From Klebsiella quasivariicola (GTDB taxonomy: Bacteria; Pseudomonadota; Gammaproteobacteria; Enterobacterales; Enterobacteriaceae), in contig NZ_CP022823.1 of NCBI RefSeq assembly GCF_002269255.1, positions 2,480,001 to 2,544,000 on the forward strand: DNA of 64,000 nt. The letters run 5' to 3'. Position numbers and translations under genes: made by a program. Positions 32,902 to 42,322 of the stretch are shown here, piece after piece. Numbering within the stretch: position 1 is the first letter of the stretch; the number at the start of each line of letters is the position of its first letter. Under the pieces are notes generated by a model. That model did no database searches and was not told the DNA's origin. It saw nothing but the letters and a program-made list of their open reading frames with translations.

Positions 32902-33725
32902 TGGCGAACCCAGTAGTCCTCGCTCAGGGAGGTGATTTGAATGTCGCGTCCCGTACGCGGTGACTGAATAAATTTCCCATTGCCAACGTAGACGCCAACG
33001 TGGTCAGCAGTGCCGCGTCCGCGGGTGCGGAAGAAGACCAGATCGCCGCTCTGCAGTTCGTCACGATCCACCGGACGCGCGTCACGCAGGTGGTACATTT
33101 CGTTGGCGGTACGCGGGATATGGATCTTAACCAGGTCTTTGTAGGCGTAATACACCAGCCCGCTGCAGTCAAAGCCGGTACGCGGCGAGGTGCCGCCCCA
33201 GCGATACGGTTTACCCAGCTGGCCCATCAGTTTATTCATGGCGGTACTTTGCGCTTTTTGTACCCGGACTTTATGCGCGTCGGCAATCGTCAGATTCGCT
33301 TCGCTGGCCTCGGGTTTACAGCGTTTTTTATAGCCCTTACGCACCACGCATTTACTTTTGACGCTGTTCAGCGCCAGAGTCGGCTCGGCGCTGGCGGCGA
33401 TCGTTTTCGCACACTGCTTTTTATAGCCTTTACGCAGGACGCATTTTTTCGTAACGCCGGCGGCCTGACGGTTTAGTGCGGTTTGGCTTGCGGCGGTAGT
33501 GCGGGAAGGGAGCCGGGTGCTGGAAGACTTTTTACTGGTGGTTTTAGCGGTGGTTTTACTTTTTTGACTGGTTTTTTTCTTGCGCTCTGAGCCACTTTTC
33601 GCGGCCAACGCCTTTGGCGAGGCAGAGGCGTGAGAATGCCCTGACGCATGAGCCAGTGGCGTGAATGAGATAGATGTGAACAGTAATGCACAGAGCGATA
33701 TCGCGATTTTGTTTAGCCGCGCCAC
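32856..33725 (-). CDS. mepH: Murein DD-endopeptidase MepH (YdhO), NlpC/P60 family
   Basis: This 289-residue periplasmic hydrolase cuts peptidoglycan cross-links. A signal peptide covers about 27 residues (ending PLAHASG). A long Ser/Thr/Lys-rich linker follows. Next come two similar short motifs, KKCVLRKGYKKQC and KCVVRKGYKKRC (near 93-105 and 125-136). The C-terminal NlpC/P60 domain has C187 in FDCSGL and H242 in DHVGVYVG. The E. coli orthologue YdhO lies at the same place. Confidence 0.93.
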   Translation of the reverse strand: MARLNKIAISLCALLFTSISFTPLAHASGHSHASASPKALAAKSGSERKKKTSQKSKTTAKTTSKKSSSTRLPSRTTAASQTALNRQAAGVTKKCVLRKGYKKQCAKTIAASAEPTLALNSVKSKCVVRKGYKKRCKPEASEANLTIADAHKVRVQKAQSTAMNKLMGQLGKPYRWGGTSPRTGFDCSGLVYYAYKDLVKIHIPRTANEMYHLRDARPVDRDELQSGDLVFFRTRGRGTADHVGVYVGNGKFIQSPRTGRDIQITSLSEDYWVRHYVGARRVMTPKTIR

Positions 33726-34065
33726 TGAGCAATCCCCTGATTAATTACAGACATGTACAAATGCCTGATGATGAATGACAAACCGGAACGATTCTAAAGC
33801 AAAAAAAACCGGAAAGTTAATATTCTTTTGTATCAAAAATGTCGATTGGTTAACGATTGCAAGAAAACGCGTCAGACATTGACCGTCTCGCGCAGAAAAT
33901 GCGCAATGCGCGCTAGCCCGCGCCATCAAAATGATATTTTTAAGGCAACTTCGCGCAACAGAAGATAAAATAGGAATAGTGAAGAAAATGTTATTATCCG
34001 TCCTGCCTTCAGGACGCTACAATGACAAGTTACTGCCGTAGAAAGAAGTTTAAGGAAGCACGACA
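33726..34065. other. 340-bp gap between mepH and grxD
   Basis: The gap holds the divergent promoters of mepH and grxD. The left half is AT-rich. No frame with a ribosome site and no clear operator was seen. Confidence 0.5.
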
Positions 34066-34413
34066 ATGAGCTCGACTTTAGAAAAAATCCAACGCCAAAT
34101 CGCTGAAAACCCGATCCTGCTGTACATGAAAGGGTCGCCGAAACTGCCAAGCTGCGGTTTCTCTGCCCAGGCCGTTCAGGCGCTGTCAGCCTGTGGCGAA
34201 CGTTTTGCTTACGTTGATATTCTGCAGAATCCGGACATCCGCGCCGAGCTGCCTAAATATGCCAACTGGCCGACCTTCCCGCAGCTGTGGGTAGATGGTG
34301 AACTGGTGGGCGGCTGCGATATCGTCATCGAAATGTACCAGCGCGGCGAACTGCAGCAGCTGATCAAAGAGACGGCGGCGAAGTACCACACCGACGAGCC
34401 GAAAGCGGAGTAG
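34066..34413 (+). CDS. grxD: Monothiol glutaredoxin GrxD
   Basis: This 115-residue protein has the monothiol active site CGFS at residues 30-33 and the glutathione-binding WPTFPQLWVDGELVGGCD segment. It carries and passes on 2Fe-2S clusters with BolA-type partners. Length and position match E. coli ydhD/grxD. Confidence 0.96.
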   Translation: MSSTLEKIQRQIAENPILLYMKGSPKLPSCGFSAQAVQALSACGERFAYVDILQNPDIRAELPKYANWPTFPQLWVDGELVGGCDIVIEMYQRGELQQLIKETAAKYHTDEPKAE

Positions 34414-34427
34414 TTCCCGCCATCAGC

Positions 34428-34459
34428 AAAAAAGCGACTTCCCGGGAAGTCGCTTTTTT
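34428..34459. terminator. Bidirectional terminator between grxD and rnt
   Basis: A 32-base perfect palindrome pairs AAAAAAGCGACTTCCC with its complement. It gives a strong GC stem flanked by A and T runs on both strands. Confidence 0.92.
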
Positions 34460-34461
34460 TG

Positions 34462-35109
34462 TCATTCCGGCGTCGCCACAGGCAGCGGCCAGCCGCCGAG
34501 CCGCTTCCAGCGGTTCACAATCTCGCAAAACAGCTGCGCCGTCTGTTCGGTATCGTAGAGGGCGGAGTGGGCCTGGGCACCGTCGAACGCCATGCCTGCG
34601 GCAATGCAGGCTTTGGACAGCACCGTCTGGCCCAGCGCCAGCCCGCTCAGCGCGGCGGTGTCGAAAGTGACGAACGGATGGAACGGGTTGCGTTTTAGCC
34701 CCGCCCGTTCGGCGGCGGTCATGGTGAAGCTGTGGTCAAACGTGGCGTTATGCGCCACCATGATGGCCCGGCTGCAGTCGCTCTCTTTCATCCCTTTGCG
34801 TACCATTTTGAAGATGGCATGCAGGGCATCGTATTCGCTGACGGCGCCGCGCTGCGGGTCGTGCGGGTTAATCCCGTTAAAGGCCAGCGCTTCGGGCTGC
34901 AGATTGGCGCCCTCGAAAGGTTCAACATGGAAATGCAGCGTTTCATCGGGCATCAGCCAGCCTTGCTCATCCATCTTTAACGTAATGGCGGCGATCTCCA
35001 GCAGGGCGTCGGTTTTGGCATTAAATCCGGCGGTTTCGACATCGATTACCACTGGATAAAAACCGCGGAAACGGTCGCACAGACCATTCAGTTGAGCGTT
35101 CTCGGACAT
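34462..35109 (-). CDS. rnt: Ribonuclease T
   Basis: This 215-residue 3'-5' exonuclease trims tRNA and stable RNA ends. The DEDDh residues are visible: D23 and E25 in VIDVETAG, D125 in NATFDHSF, H181 and D186 in AHSALYDTEQ. Length matches E. coli RNase T. Confidence 0.96.
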   Translation of the reverse strand: MSENAQLNGLCDRFRGFYPVVIDVETAGFNAKTDALLEIAAITLKMDEQGWLMPDETLHFHVEPFEGANLQPEALAFNGINPHDPQRGAVSEYDALHAIFKMVRKGMKESDCSRAIMVAHNATFDHSFTMTAAERAGLKRNPFHPFVTFDTAALSGLALGQTVLSKACIAAGMAFDGAQAHSALYDTEQTAQLFCEIVNRWKRLGGWPLPVATPE

Positions 35110-35244
35110 CAGATTCTCTTAGCTGGAAAAAAGTAGCGCGCATTATGGCAAATTTTGCCGCGGCTTGCAGCAGGCAGGGGTGAAAACAACGGGCGCCGCA
35201 GCGCCCGGGCGAGCCATGAAAACAAAGGCTATGGCCGTGAAGCG

Positions 35245-35652
35245 TTAGTTGCCGAGGCCTTTGCCGGCATCTTTCTCTTCAATCAGCTCAATTTTGTAAC
35301 CATCCGGATCTTCCACGAAGGCGATGACGGTGGTGCCGCCTTTTACCGGTCCGGCTTCACGGGTGACGTTGCCCCCGTTCTGGCGGATCCGCTCGCAGGC
35401 TTCGGCAGCGTTGTCGACGCTCAGGGCGATATGACCATAGGCCGTACCCAGCTCATAGCTGTCCACGCCCCAGTTGTAGGTCAGTTCAATCACCGCGGTA
35501 TCGCTCTCTTCGCCGTAGCCGACAAAGGCGAGGGAGTATTTGTACTCCGGGTTTTCGCTGGTGCGCAGCAGCTTCATGCCCAACACGTTGGTATAGAAGT
35601 CGATTGAACGTTGCAGGTCGCCAACGCGCAGCATGGTGTGGAGTAAGCGCAT
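35245..35652 (-). CDS. gloA: Lactoylglutathione lyase (glyoxalase I)
   Basis: This 135-residue enzyme isomerises the methylglyoxal-glutathione adduct to lactoylglutathione. The nickel ligands H5, E56, H74 and E122 are all in place. It is downstream of nemA on the same strand, which in E. coli joins it to the NemR-controlled electrophile response. Confidence 0.97.
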   Translation of the reverse strand: MRLLHTMLRVGDLQRSIDFYTNVLGMKLLRTSENPEYKYSLAFVGYGEESDTAVIELTYNWGVDSYELGTAYGHIALSVDNAAEACERIRQNGGNVTREAGPVKGGTTVIAFVEDPDGYKIELIEEKDAGKGLGN

Positions 35653-35730
35653 AATGTCCCCTATGCAGTTTATTTGATAGATCAGAGCGTTGAGTATAGC
35701 GGCGATATGTCGCCGCTATCAATGGAGGGA

Positions 35731-36828
35731 TTACAGAGTCGGATAATCGGTGTAGCCTTCCGCGCCGCCGCCGTAGAAGGATTCCGGGCGCTGTGGGTTA
35801 AGCGCCGCTTTTTTCTGCAGGCGAGCTACCAGATCCGGGTTGGCGATGTAATCGCGGCCAAAGGCTACGGCATCAATCAGCCCTTTGTTGATCAGGTCGT
35901 TGGCTTTTTCTACCGTGTAGGCGCCAGCGCCAATGATCACCCCCGGGAAGCGGTCGCGGACTTTCTGACGGAAGGCTTCGCTGTAAGGCTTGCCGCCCGC
36001 CCAGTCCGGCTCGGACATGTGCAGATAAGCGATACCGCGTTTCGCCAGCTCGCTAATCAGATACAGCGCGTCTTCTTCTTCGTTCGGGCCGTTATCGACA
36101 TTCTGGAAACTGCCGATTGGCGACACACGAATGCCGATCCGGTCGGCGCTCCACTCTTTGCTCACGGCGTCGACCACTTCCAGCACCAGACGAGCGCGAT
36201 TCTCCACATTGCCGCCGTACTGGTCGGTGCGATGGTTAGAGGAAGGCGACAGGAACTGGTGCAGCAGGTAGCCATGGGCCGAGTGCAGTTCAACCAGATC
36301 GAAACCCGCGTCGCGGGCATTGCCGACCGCCTGACGGAAATCGTCGACAATTCCCGGGATCTCTGCGGTTTCCAGCGCGCGTGGCATAGACGTATCGACG
36401 CGGATGGCATGACCGTTTTCATCGCGCAGGGAGGTGCGGGTGCCAGCACTCAGCGCCGACGGTGCGACCGGGGCGGCGCCGCCAGGCTGCAGGCTGCTAT
36501 GGGAAATACGCCCGGTGTGCCACAGCTGCACGGCGATATGGCCGTTTTCGGCATGCACGCCGGCGGTGATTTTCTGCCAGGCGGCAATCTGCTCCGGGCT
36601 GTGCAGCCCTGGCGCGCCGGCATAGCCTTTGGCCTGAGCGGAGATCTGCGTTGCTTCGCTGATGATCAGGCCGGAGCTGGCGCGCTGACGGTAGTATTCG
36701 CCCATCAGCGGGGTAGGAATATCGCCCGGCTCGATGCTGCGCAGACGCGTCAACGGCGCCATAAATACGCGATTAGGAACGGTCACCGCGCCGACTTTCA
36801 GCGGGCTAAATAATTTTGCTTCCGACAT
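35731..36828 (-). CDS. nemA: N-ethylmaleimide reductase NemA (Old Yellow Enzyme family)
   Basis: This 365-residue FMN enzyme reduces electrophilic alkenes, nitro compounds and quinones with NADPH. Family segments include KVGAVTVPNRVFMAPLTRLR, the ELHSAHGYLLHQFLSP substrate/flavin region and RIGIRVSP. It lies 53 bp downstream of nemR, with a NemR-like palindrome in the gap. Confidence 0.96.
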   Translation of the reverse strand: MSEAKLFSPLKVGAVTVPNRVFMAPLTRLRSIEPGDIPTPLMGEYYRQRASSGLIISEATQISAQAKGYAGAPGLHSPEQIAAWQKITAGVHAENGHIAVQLWHTGRISHSSLQPGGAAPVAPSALSAGTRTSLRDENGHAIRVDTSMPRALETAEIPGIVDDFRQAVGNARDAGFDLVELHSAHGYLLHQFLSPSSNHRTDQYGGNVENRARLVLEVVDAVSKEWSADRIGIRVSPIGSFQNVDNGPNEEEDALYLISELAKRGIAYLHMSEPDWAGGKPYSEAFRQKVRDRFPGVIIGAGAYTVEKANDLINKGLIDAVAFGRDYIANPDLVARLQKKAALNPQRPESFYGGGAEGYTDYPTL

Positions 36829-36841
36829 AATGACTCCTGAG

Positions 36842-36856
36842 TAGACCGGTCGTCTA
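36842..36856. promoter_or_regulatory. NemR-like palindrome between nemR and nemA
   Basis: TAGAC-CGGTC-GTCTA repeats the half site of the main NemR box but with one base less spacing. It lies 14 bp before the nemA start and could give a second control point. Confidence 0.45.
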
Positions 36857-36881
36857 GTAACTGATGAAATAAAAACGCCTG

Positions 36882-37481
36882 TTAAACAGCAGGCGCCGCA
36901 ATAATCTGTTTGGCGTGGGCAAGGGCGCTTTCCAGCGGCGTTGCGCTACGCGTAATTTTGGCCTGCAGGTTGGCGCCGAGCCACAGGGAATACAGCACCT
37001 GCGACAGGGTCATGGCCTCGCCGTCAAACGTCAGACTACCCTCCTGACGTCCTTTCTCCAGCGCCTCGCCCAGCAGGGCGATAATCTGGCTGGCGCCGCG
37101 ATCCATGGCGGCGCGCATATCTTCTGACAGGTCGCACACCTCCGCCGATAGCTTAACGGTGAGGCACCCGCTAATAATCCCCTGCTGGCAGAACTGGTTC
37201 AGCGTGTGCTGATAATAAGCCAGCAGACGGTCGCGATAGTTGCCGTCGCCATGATCGAAGTGGTCGACCAGGCGCTGCAGATAGCCGGTATAGTGATGTT
37301 CAAGCAGCGCGACGCCGAAGGCTTCTTTAGAGCGAAAGTAGTGGTAGAAAGAGCCCTTGGGCACTTCCGCCGTCTTCAGAAGTTCGCTCAAGCCCATTCC
37401 GGTAAAACCGCGATGCATGCAGAGCTGCTCGCCGGTGACCAGGATATGTTCTCGGGTATCGCATTCGCTGTGTCTGTTCAT
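36882..37481 (-). CDS. nemR: TetR-family repressor NemR
   Basis: This 199-residue repressor senses N-ethylmaleimide, methylglyoxal and bleach through cysteines. The helix-turn-helix contains MGLSELLKTAEVPKGSFYHY. Cysteines are kept in TGEQLCMHRGF and in SGCLTVKLSAEVCDLSEDM. The start MNRHSECDT matches the E. coli protein, three codons inside the open frame. It represses itself, nemA and gloA. Confidence 0.95.
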   Translation of the reverse strand: MNRHSECDTREHILVTGEQLCMHRGFTGMGLSELLKTAEVPKGSFYHYFRSKEAFGVALLEHHYTGYLQRLVDHFDHGDGNYRDRLLAYYQHTLNQFCQQGIISGCLTVKLSAEVCDLSEDMRAAMDRGASQIIALLGEALEKGRQEGSLTFDGEAMTLSQVLYSLWLGANLQAKITRSATPLESALAHAKQIIAAPAV

Positions 37482-37495
37482 GGAGCACACTGTAG

Positions 37496-37511
37496 TAGAC
37501 CGATTGGTCTA
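37496..37511. promoter_or_regulatory. NemR box upstream of nemR
   Basis: TAGACC-GATT-GGTCTA is a perfect palindrome matching the known E. coli NemR box. It ends 15 bp before the nemR start, and ydhL lies divergently on the other side. Confidence 0.85.
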
Positions 37512-37623
37512 ATGCAACCCCCAACGGAAAAATGTCCGCTGGCGCAGCACAGGGTGAACAAAATTTGCGTCGGCGCGGGGAAACGTCTTCAATGAAAGGA
37601 GACGAGGGGACAGGAGGCGTGTG

Positions 37624-37863
37624 GTGGCAGAGCAGTTAGAGTTTTTTCCGGTGCAGAGCCCGTGCCGGGGAATATGTCAGGCCGATGAACGCGGCTACTG
37701 TCGCGGCTGTTTTCGCAGCCGTGAGGAACGCTTCGACTGGCAAAAAATGAGCGATGCGCAGAAACAAGAGGTTTTGCGTCTCTGCCGCCAGCGCCTGCTG
37801 CGCAAATTACGTGCGAACAGGCCAGATCCAGCAGAAGAACCGCAGCAACCCTCACTGTTTTAA
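37624..37863 (+). CDS. ydhL: YdhL, DUF1289 protein
   Basis: This 79-residue protein has the DUF1289 cysteine pattern CRGICQADERGYCRGC (four Cys, likely metal-binding) and a basic C-terminal half. The second of two adjacent GTG codons is six bases after AGGAGG and gives the E. coli length. The function is unknown. Confidence 0.88.
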   Translation: MAEQLEFFPVQSPCRGICQADERGYCRGCFRSREERFDWQKMSDAQKQEVLRLCRQRLLRKLRANRPDPAEEPQQPSLF

Positions 37864-37911
37864 GCCAAAAATTACGTATACTCAGAGCACTTTTTTATTG
37901 AGGAAGCGGTT

Positions 37912-38808
37912 ATGGTTCAGCGTATTGCTATGGCTCCCCAGGGGCCGGAATTTTCGCGTTTTGTGATGGGCTACTGGCGTCTGATGGACTGGCAGATGTC
38001 TCCTGGCAAGCTGGTCAGCTTTATTGAACAACATCTCGATTTAGGCGTGACGACCGTCGATCATGCCGACATCTATGGCGATTACCAGTGTGAAACCGCC
38101 TTTGGCGAAGCGCTAAAGCTGGCGCCGCATCTGCGTAGCCGGATGGAGATTGTCAGCAAATGCGGCATTGCTACCCGGGCGCGCGCCGAAAACACTATCG
38201 GCCACTATATTACTGACCGCGACCACATCGTACTGAGCGCTGAGCAATCGCTGCGTAACCTGGCGACAGATCATCTCGATCTGCTGCTGATCCACCGTCC
38301 GGACCCACTGATGGATGCCGATGAGGTGGCAGAAGCTTTCCTCGCGCTGCATCACAGCGGCAAAGTGCGCCATTTTGGCGTATCCAACTTTACTCCTGCC
38401 CAGTTCACGCTGCTGCAGTCGCGCCTGCCGTTTACCCTCGCCACTAACCAGGTTGAAATTTCACCGGTGCATCAGCCTCTGCTGCTCGATGGTACCCTCG
38501 ATCAACTGCAGCAACTGCGCATTCGGCCGATGGCATGGTCTTGCCTTGGCGGTGGTCGCCTGTTTAACGAAGAGGGCTTCCAGCCGCTGCGCGATGAGCT
38601 GGCGCAGGTGGCGCACGAGCTCAACGCCGACAGCATCGAGCAGGTGGTTTATGCCTGGGTACTGCGTCTGCCGTCGCAGCCGCTGCCAATTATTGGTTCG
38701 GGCAAAATCGAGCGTGTGCGCTCGGCGATTGTGGCCGAAAAACTCAGCATGACCCGTCAGCAATGGTTCCGTATCCGTAAAGCCGCGCTCGGCTACGACG
38801 TCCCGTAA
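37912..38808 (+). CDS. ydhF: Aldo/keto reductase YdhF
   Basis: This 298-residue TIM-barrel oxidoreductase has the catalytic Asp-Tyr pair in DHADIYGDYQCE, the NADP-binding end PIIGSGKIERV, and the QVEISP strand. It is orthologous by place and length to E. coli YdhF. The physiological substrate is not known. Confidence 0.93.
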   Translation: MVQRIAMAPQGPEFSRFVMGYWRLMDWQMSPGKLVSFIEQHLDLGVTTVDHADIYGDYQCETAFGEALKLAPHLRSRMEIVSKCGIATRARAENTIGHYITDRDHIVLSAEQSLRNLATDHLDLLLIHRPDPLMDADEVAEAFLALHHSGKVRHFGVSNFTPAQFTLLQSRLPFTLATNQVEISPVHQPLLLDGTLDQLQQLRIRPMAWSCLGGGRLFNEEGFQPLRDELAQVAHELNADSIEQVVYAWVLRLPSQPLPIIGSGKIERVRSAIVAEKLSMTRQQWFRIRKAALGYDVP

Positions 38809-38877
38809 CGGGCATTTCGCCTCCGGAAAGCGGTTCCTGGTTTACACTTAACAGGGAGACAGCCATCCGGAGGTGTT

Positions 38878-39399
38878 ATGCAACGATGTATTCTCGCAAT
38901 CCTTTCCCTCGCATTTTGCGCTGGCGCACAGGCCGTCAGTGAAGATGTTCAACTAAATCTTGTGACCAGCCAGGGCGTCGGGCAGTCCATCGGTAGTGTA
39001 AAAATTACCGAAACCGATCGCGGCCTTGAGTTTGCCCCCGATCTGCGGGCGTTACCGCCGGGCAAGCATGGGTTTCATATCCATGCTGAAGGCAGCTGCC
39101 AGCCGGCGATGAAAGAGGGCAAAGCCGTGGCCGCCGGGGCGGCGGGTGGCCATTACGATCCACAACATACCGGTAAACATGAAGGGCCGTTGGGCACCGG
39201 TCATCTTGGCGATCTGCCCCTGCTGGTGGTTAATGATGCGGGTGTGGCCGCCCAGCCGATTATTGCCCCGCGACTGAAAACACTGGCAGAAGTGAAAGGG
39301 AAGGCGCTGATGGTCCACGTCGGTGGCGATAATATGGCGGACAGCCCGCAGCCGCTGGGCGGCGGCGGCGAGCGGTTTGCCTGCGGAGTGATTAAGTAG
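38878..39399 (+). CDS. sodC: Periplasmic copper-zinc superoxide dismutase
   Basis: This 173-residue protein has a signal peptide ending CAGAQA (about residue 19). Copper ligands H67 and H69 lie in HGFHIHAEGSC. H92, H101, H109 and D112 in the GGHYDP to GHLGDLP region and a later H in LMVHVGGDN complete the site. The disulfide cysteines are present. Its end overlaps ydhK by eight bases. Confidence 0.95.
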   Translation: MQRCILAILSLAFCAGAQAVSEDVQLNLVTSQGVGQSIGSVKITETDRGLEFAPDLRALPPGKHGFHIHAEGSCQPAMKEGKAVAAGAAGGHYDPQHTGKHEGPLGTGHLGDLPLLVVNDAGVAAQPIIAPRLKTLAEVKGKALMVHVGGDNMADSPQPLGGGGERFACGVIK

Positions 39400-41416
39400 T
39401 CTTTTCGCCAATCGTGCCGGCGATCGGGGCCTGTTCCAGCTGCGACAGGGCGCAATAGAGCCGCCAGATTGCGGCGGCCAGCTCCCGGGCTGCCGGCTGA
39501 TGGTGGTGGTTAAGGGCGTCACAGATCCGCAGCAGCTCCTGCAGAGTGGAGGCCAGTGGTCGCTGCTGTACGCCACGCTCGCTCATCACATCACGCAGCA
39601 AGTTAATGCACAGATCGCGCACCTGGGCGAGGGGATCAGAGCGGGTCTCCCATTCACGTAGCTGCCAGACGACGTGTGAACAGTTCAGCAGCACAACGCC
39701 CCAACGCAGCAGCCAGCGCCGGGCCAGAGCATCTTTACTTTGACTCAACTGACTGACGTGATGATAGACCAGCGATTCAAATTCATGCTCACTGTGCTGG
39801 GGATGACGGCTGAGCTGATCGACAAAGTGACGCCGTAACGCCCTGATATGGCGCCGCCCTTTGCGGGCGTCTGAGCCGGGACTGAGTATCGCAAAGGCCA
39901 GCCAGGCAAAGCCCACGCCGACAATCTTACTTAAATTGTCATTAAAAAAAGCCGCATAGTCGTACACCGGCGGGTTGGTCACGGAGATAAACGAGCCCAT
40001 AAAGACGATAAGCTGCCCCCACAGGCCGGCAAATTTTGGCCACTGCAGCTTGAGCAACTGCATGGTAGTCAGCAACGGGAACAGAAACAGCAGAAACTGC
40101 CACAGGTCGGTTATCTGTACCATCAGGCCGAACTTCACCACAAAACTGAACAGCGAGAGCAGCACCAGGGTCTGCATCAGCAGCGTCAGCGAGCGAAACG
40201 GCGAGGCGGAAACCGAATAGAGCACGCAGCAAATGGAGGCCAGCGTCAGAGCCGCCGCGCAGCTGGTCCACTGGGTACTGATCCCCCACGCGCCAATCGC
40301 CACCAGCGCGCAAAAGGTACGGATGCCGTTGAGCAAGGCTTCTGCCTGATCGGTGTGGCGTGCCAGTGCGGGTGCCGAGGGTACATTGAACTCGGTGATG
40401 GCCGACGCGTTTTCAACCCGACGGATCCAGCGACTGCTTTCGAGATAAATACGGCAGAAATAGCGTAACCGCGCCCAGAAGGCGATATGCCGGTAATCCG
40501 CGCCCGGCGGCGGTGCCAGCGGCGCCAGGATCCGTGCGACGTGATAGCTGTCGGCGCGGGGGGTTGCCAGTTCAGTGAGCAGCGACTCCAGTACTTCACG
40601 CGTGTACGTCGGAGCGTCGGGCCAGTTCAGCAGCATGCGCCGCAGGCTGGAGATGACGCTGGTCATTCTGAGCTGCTGATGCAGCAGATAGTTCAACAGG
40701 GGGTTCTGCCGCCGGAAGCGGTAGTGGCTCCAGAAGGCCTGGATCCGTAGCAGGTTCATGGTCAGGATCTGGCCAATCACGCTTTCATGGGCGGTGCGGA
40801 TGGCATCCGTCGTTTCTGGCACCCACAGCAAGCTGGCGTGCTCCAGCAGCCGGGCGTGCATAGTCTTTAACGCCGTCAGCAGGTTGCTGCCGTCGGAGGT
40901 ACTTGGCAGGATCATCATCATCACCCCCCCGCAGAGGATCCCGACAATGACTTCGCAGACACGCGACTGTGCGATGACCCACAGTTCGTAGCTGTCGCTG
41001 ATGTTAATGACCGGAAAGGCGATGATAGCGCAGGTATAGCCGGCGAGCTGAAAGGCATAGGCCACGTTGTTGGTGAACAGGGCACAGGCCCAGGTACACA
41101 GTGCCAGCCAGCCGGAGATACTCAACAGAAATAGCCAGGGATCGTTGAGGGTATGACCTGCCAGCAGCAGTGCGGCACAGGCGCCGAGCAGGCTGCCGGC
41201 GATGCGGCCAAAACTTTTACTGATTACCCCGCCGACGGTGGGGAAGCTTACCACCGCCGCAGACGTCATCGCCCAGTAGGGTTCATCGAGATCCAGCGCG
41301 TAGGCAATACTCAGCGCCAGACACATGGCAATGCCATTGCGCAGTGCATATCGCCACTGCGGCCGGGTGGCTTTAACCCAGGGCAGTGTGCGCCACGACA
41401 GGGGCTGTAGATTCAT
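39392..41416 (-). CDS. ydhK: FUSC-family efflux inner-membrane protein YdhK
   Basis: This 674-residue protein has two sets of membrane helices, near residues 25-190 and 365-510, with cytoplasmic regions between and after, as in the AaeB type. With YdhJ and YdhI it forms an export unit for aromatic acids or similar compounds (inferred from AaeAB). Its ATG shares a base with the ydhJ stop (TAATG). Confidence 0.92.
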   Translation of the reverse strand: MNLQPLSWRTLPWVKATRPQWRYALRNGIAMCLALSIAYALDLDEPYWAMTSAAVVSFPTVGGVISKSFGRIAGSLLGACAALLLAGHTLNDPWLFLLSISGWLALCTWACALFTNNVAYAFQLAGYTCAIIAFPVINISDSYELWVIAQSRVCEVIVGILCGGVMMMILPSTSDGSNLLTALKTMHARLLEHASLLWVPETTDAIRTAHESVIGQILTMNLLRIQAFWSHYRFRRQNPLLNYLLHQQLRMTSVISSLRRMLLNWPDAPTYTREVLESLLTELATPRADSYHVARILAPLAPPPGADYRHIAFWARLRYFCRIYLESSRWIRRVENASAITEFNVPSAPALARHTDQAEALLNGIRTFCALVAIGAWGISTQWTSCAAALTLASICCVLYSVSASPFRSLTLLMQTLVLLSLFSFVVKFGLMVQITDLWQFLLFLFPLLTTMQLLKLQWPKFAGLWGQLIVFMGSFISVTNPPVYDYAAFFNDNLSKIVGVGFAWLAFAILSPGSDARKGRRHIRALRRHFVDQLSRHPQHSEHEFESLVYHHVSQLSQSKDALARRWLLRWGVVLLNCSHVVWQLREWETRSDPLAQVRDLCINLLRDVMSERGVQQRPLASTLQELLRICDALNHHHQPAARELAAAIWRLYCALSQLEQAPIAGTIGEKTT

Positions 41417-42312
41417 TACTGTCCGCCAACCGAGACCGTGCAGGTGGTCCCGGAGACCAGCGTGACGTCGGCCGGCAGCTTATCGAACGCGATCCGTACC
41501 GGGACGCGCTGCGCGAGACGGACCCAGGGGATATTGGGTTTGATATTAGCCACCAGACCGCTTCCCTGTTCGACGCTCTGATCGACAATCGCGCGGCCGA
41601 TGCTGGCGACATGACCCTGCAGCGTTTGCTGATTGCTGTAGAGGATTATCTGCGCCGGATCGCCGATGCGAATATGGCGCAGTTTGGTCTCTTCAAAGTA
41701 ACCCAGAACGTAGAACGAATGGCTGTCGACCAGGGCGAAGACTGGATGGCCAGTGGTAGCGTAGTCGCCGATCCGGGTGGAGAGGTTAGTCACCCAGCCG
41801 TCCACGGGGGCTTTAACCGTCGTCTGGCTAAGCTGCCACTGCGCATGTTTCAGCGTCGCCTCGGCGACCCCCATACTGGCTTTGGCGGCGGCGAGGGTGG
41901 TGGTGGCCGTGTTCAGCGCCGTATTGACGTTCTCAAGATCTTCAGTCGAGATAGCATTTTGCGACAGGTTGCGGCGGCGGCGGGCATCGCTGGCAGCCTT
42001 GCTTTGCTCAGCCTGCGCTTTCGCCACCTCGGCTTGCGCTTTCGCCAGCTGTGCCTGTGCGTTTAATACGGCGATGCGGTAGGGGGTATCATCGATGGTG
42101 AACAGGACATCTCCCGCGTTTACCCGTTGGTTATCGGTCACGTTCAACTGCAGAATACTGCCGGAAACCTGCGGGGTGATCCCGACCTGTTCCGCACGGA
42201 CTTTACCGTCGCGAGTCCACGGAGACTGGGTGTAGAAACTCCATAACAACCATGCGGCAATCAAGGCGATGGCCGCCACTAACAGCGTTGAGAGATATTT
42301 TAATTTTTTCAT
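41416..42312 (-). CDS. ydhJ: HlyD-family membrane fusion protein YdhJ
   Basis: This is a 298-residue periplasmic adaptor. It has an N-terminal membrane anchor (LSTLLVAAIALIAAWLLW), a split lipoyl domain with GITPQVSGSILQLNV, a long coiled coil rich in Ala, Gln and Lys (AQLAKAQAEVAKAQAEQSKA), and the return strand TTVKAPVDGWV. The start MKKLKYLS lies ten bases after the ydhI stop; the longer TTG-start frame overlaps ydhI. Confidence 0.92.
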   Translation of the reverse strand: MKKLKYLSTLLVAAIALIAAWLLWSFYTQSPWTRDGKVRAEQVGITPQVSGSILQLNVTDNQRVNAGDVLFTIDDTPYRIAVLNAQAQLAKAQAEVAKAQAEQSKAASDARRRRNLSQNAISTEDLENVNTALNTATTTLAAAKASMGVAEATLKHAQWQLSQTTVKAPVDGWVTNLSTRIGDYATTGHPVFALVDSHSFYVLGYFEETKLRHIRIGDPAQIILYSNQQTLQGHVASIGRAIVDQSVEQGSGLVANIKPNIPWVRLAQRVPVRIAFDKLPADVTLVSGTTCTVSVGGQ

Positions 42313-42322
42313 AGCAGGGAGA

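Noticed and set aside
35674..36813. Plus-strand open frame of 379 codons
   Set aside because: It is antisense to nemA, which is unambiguous.
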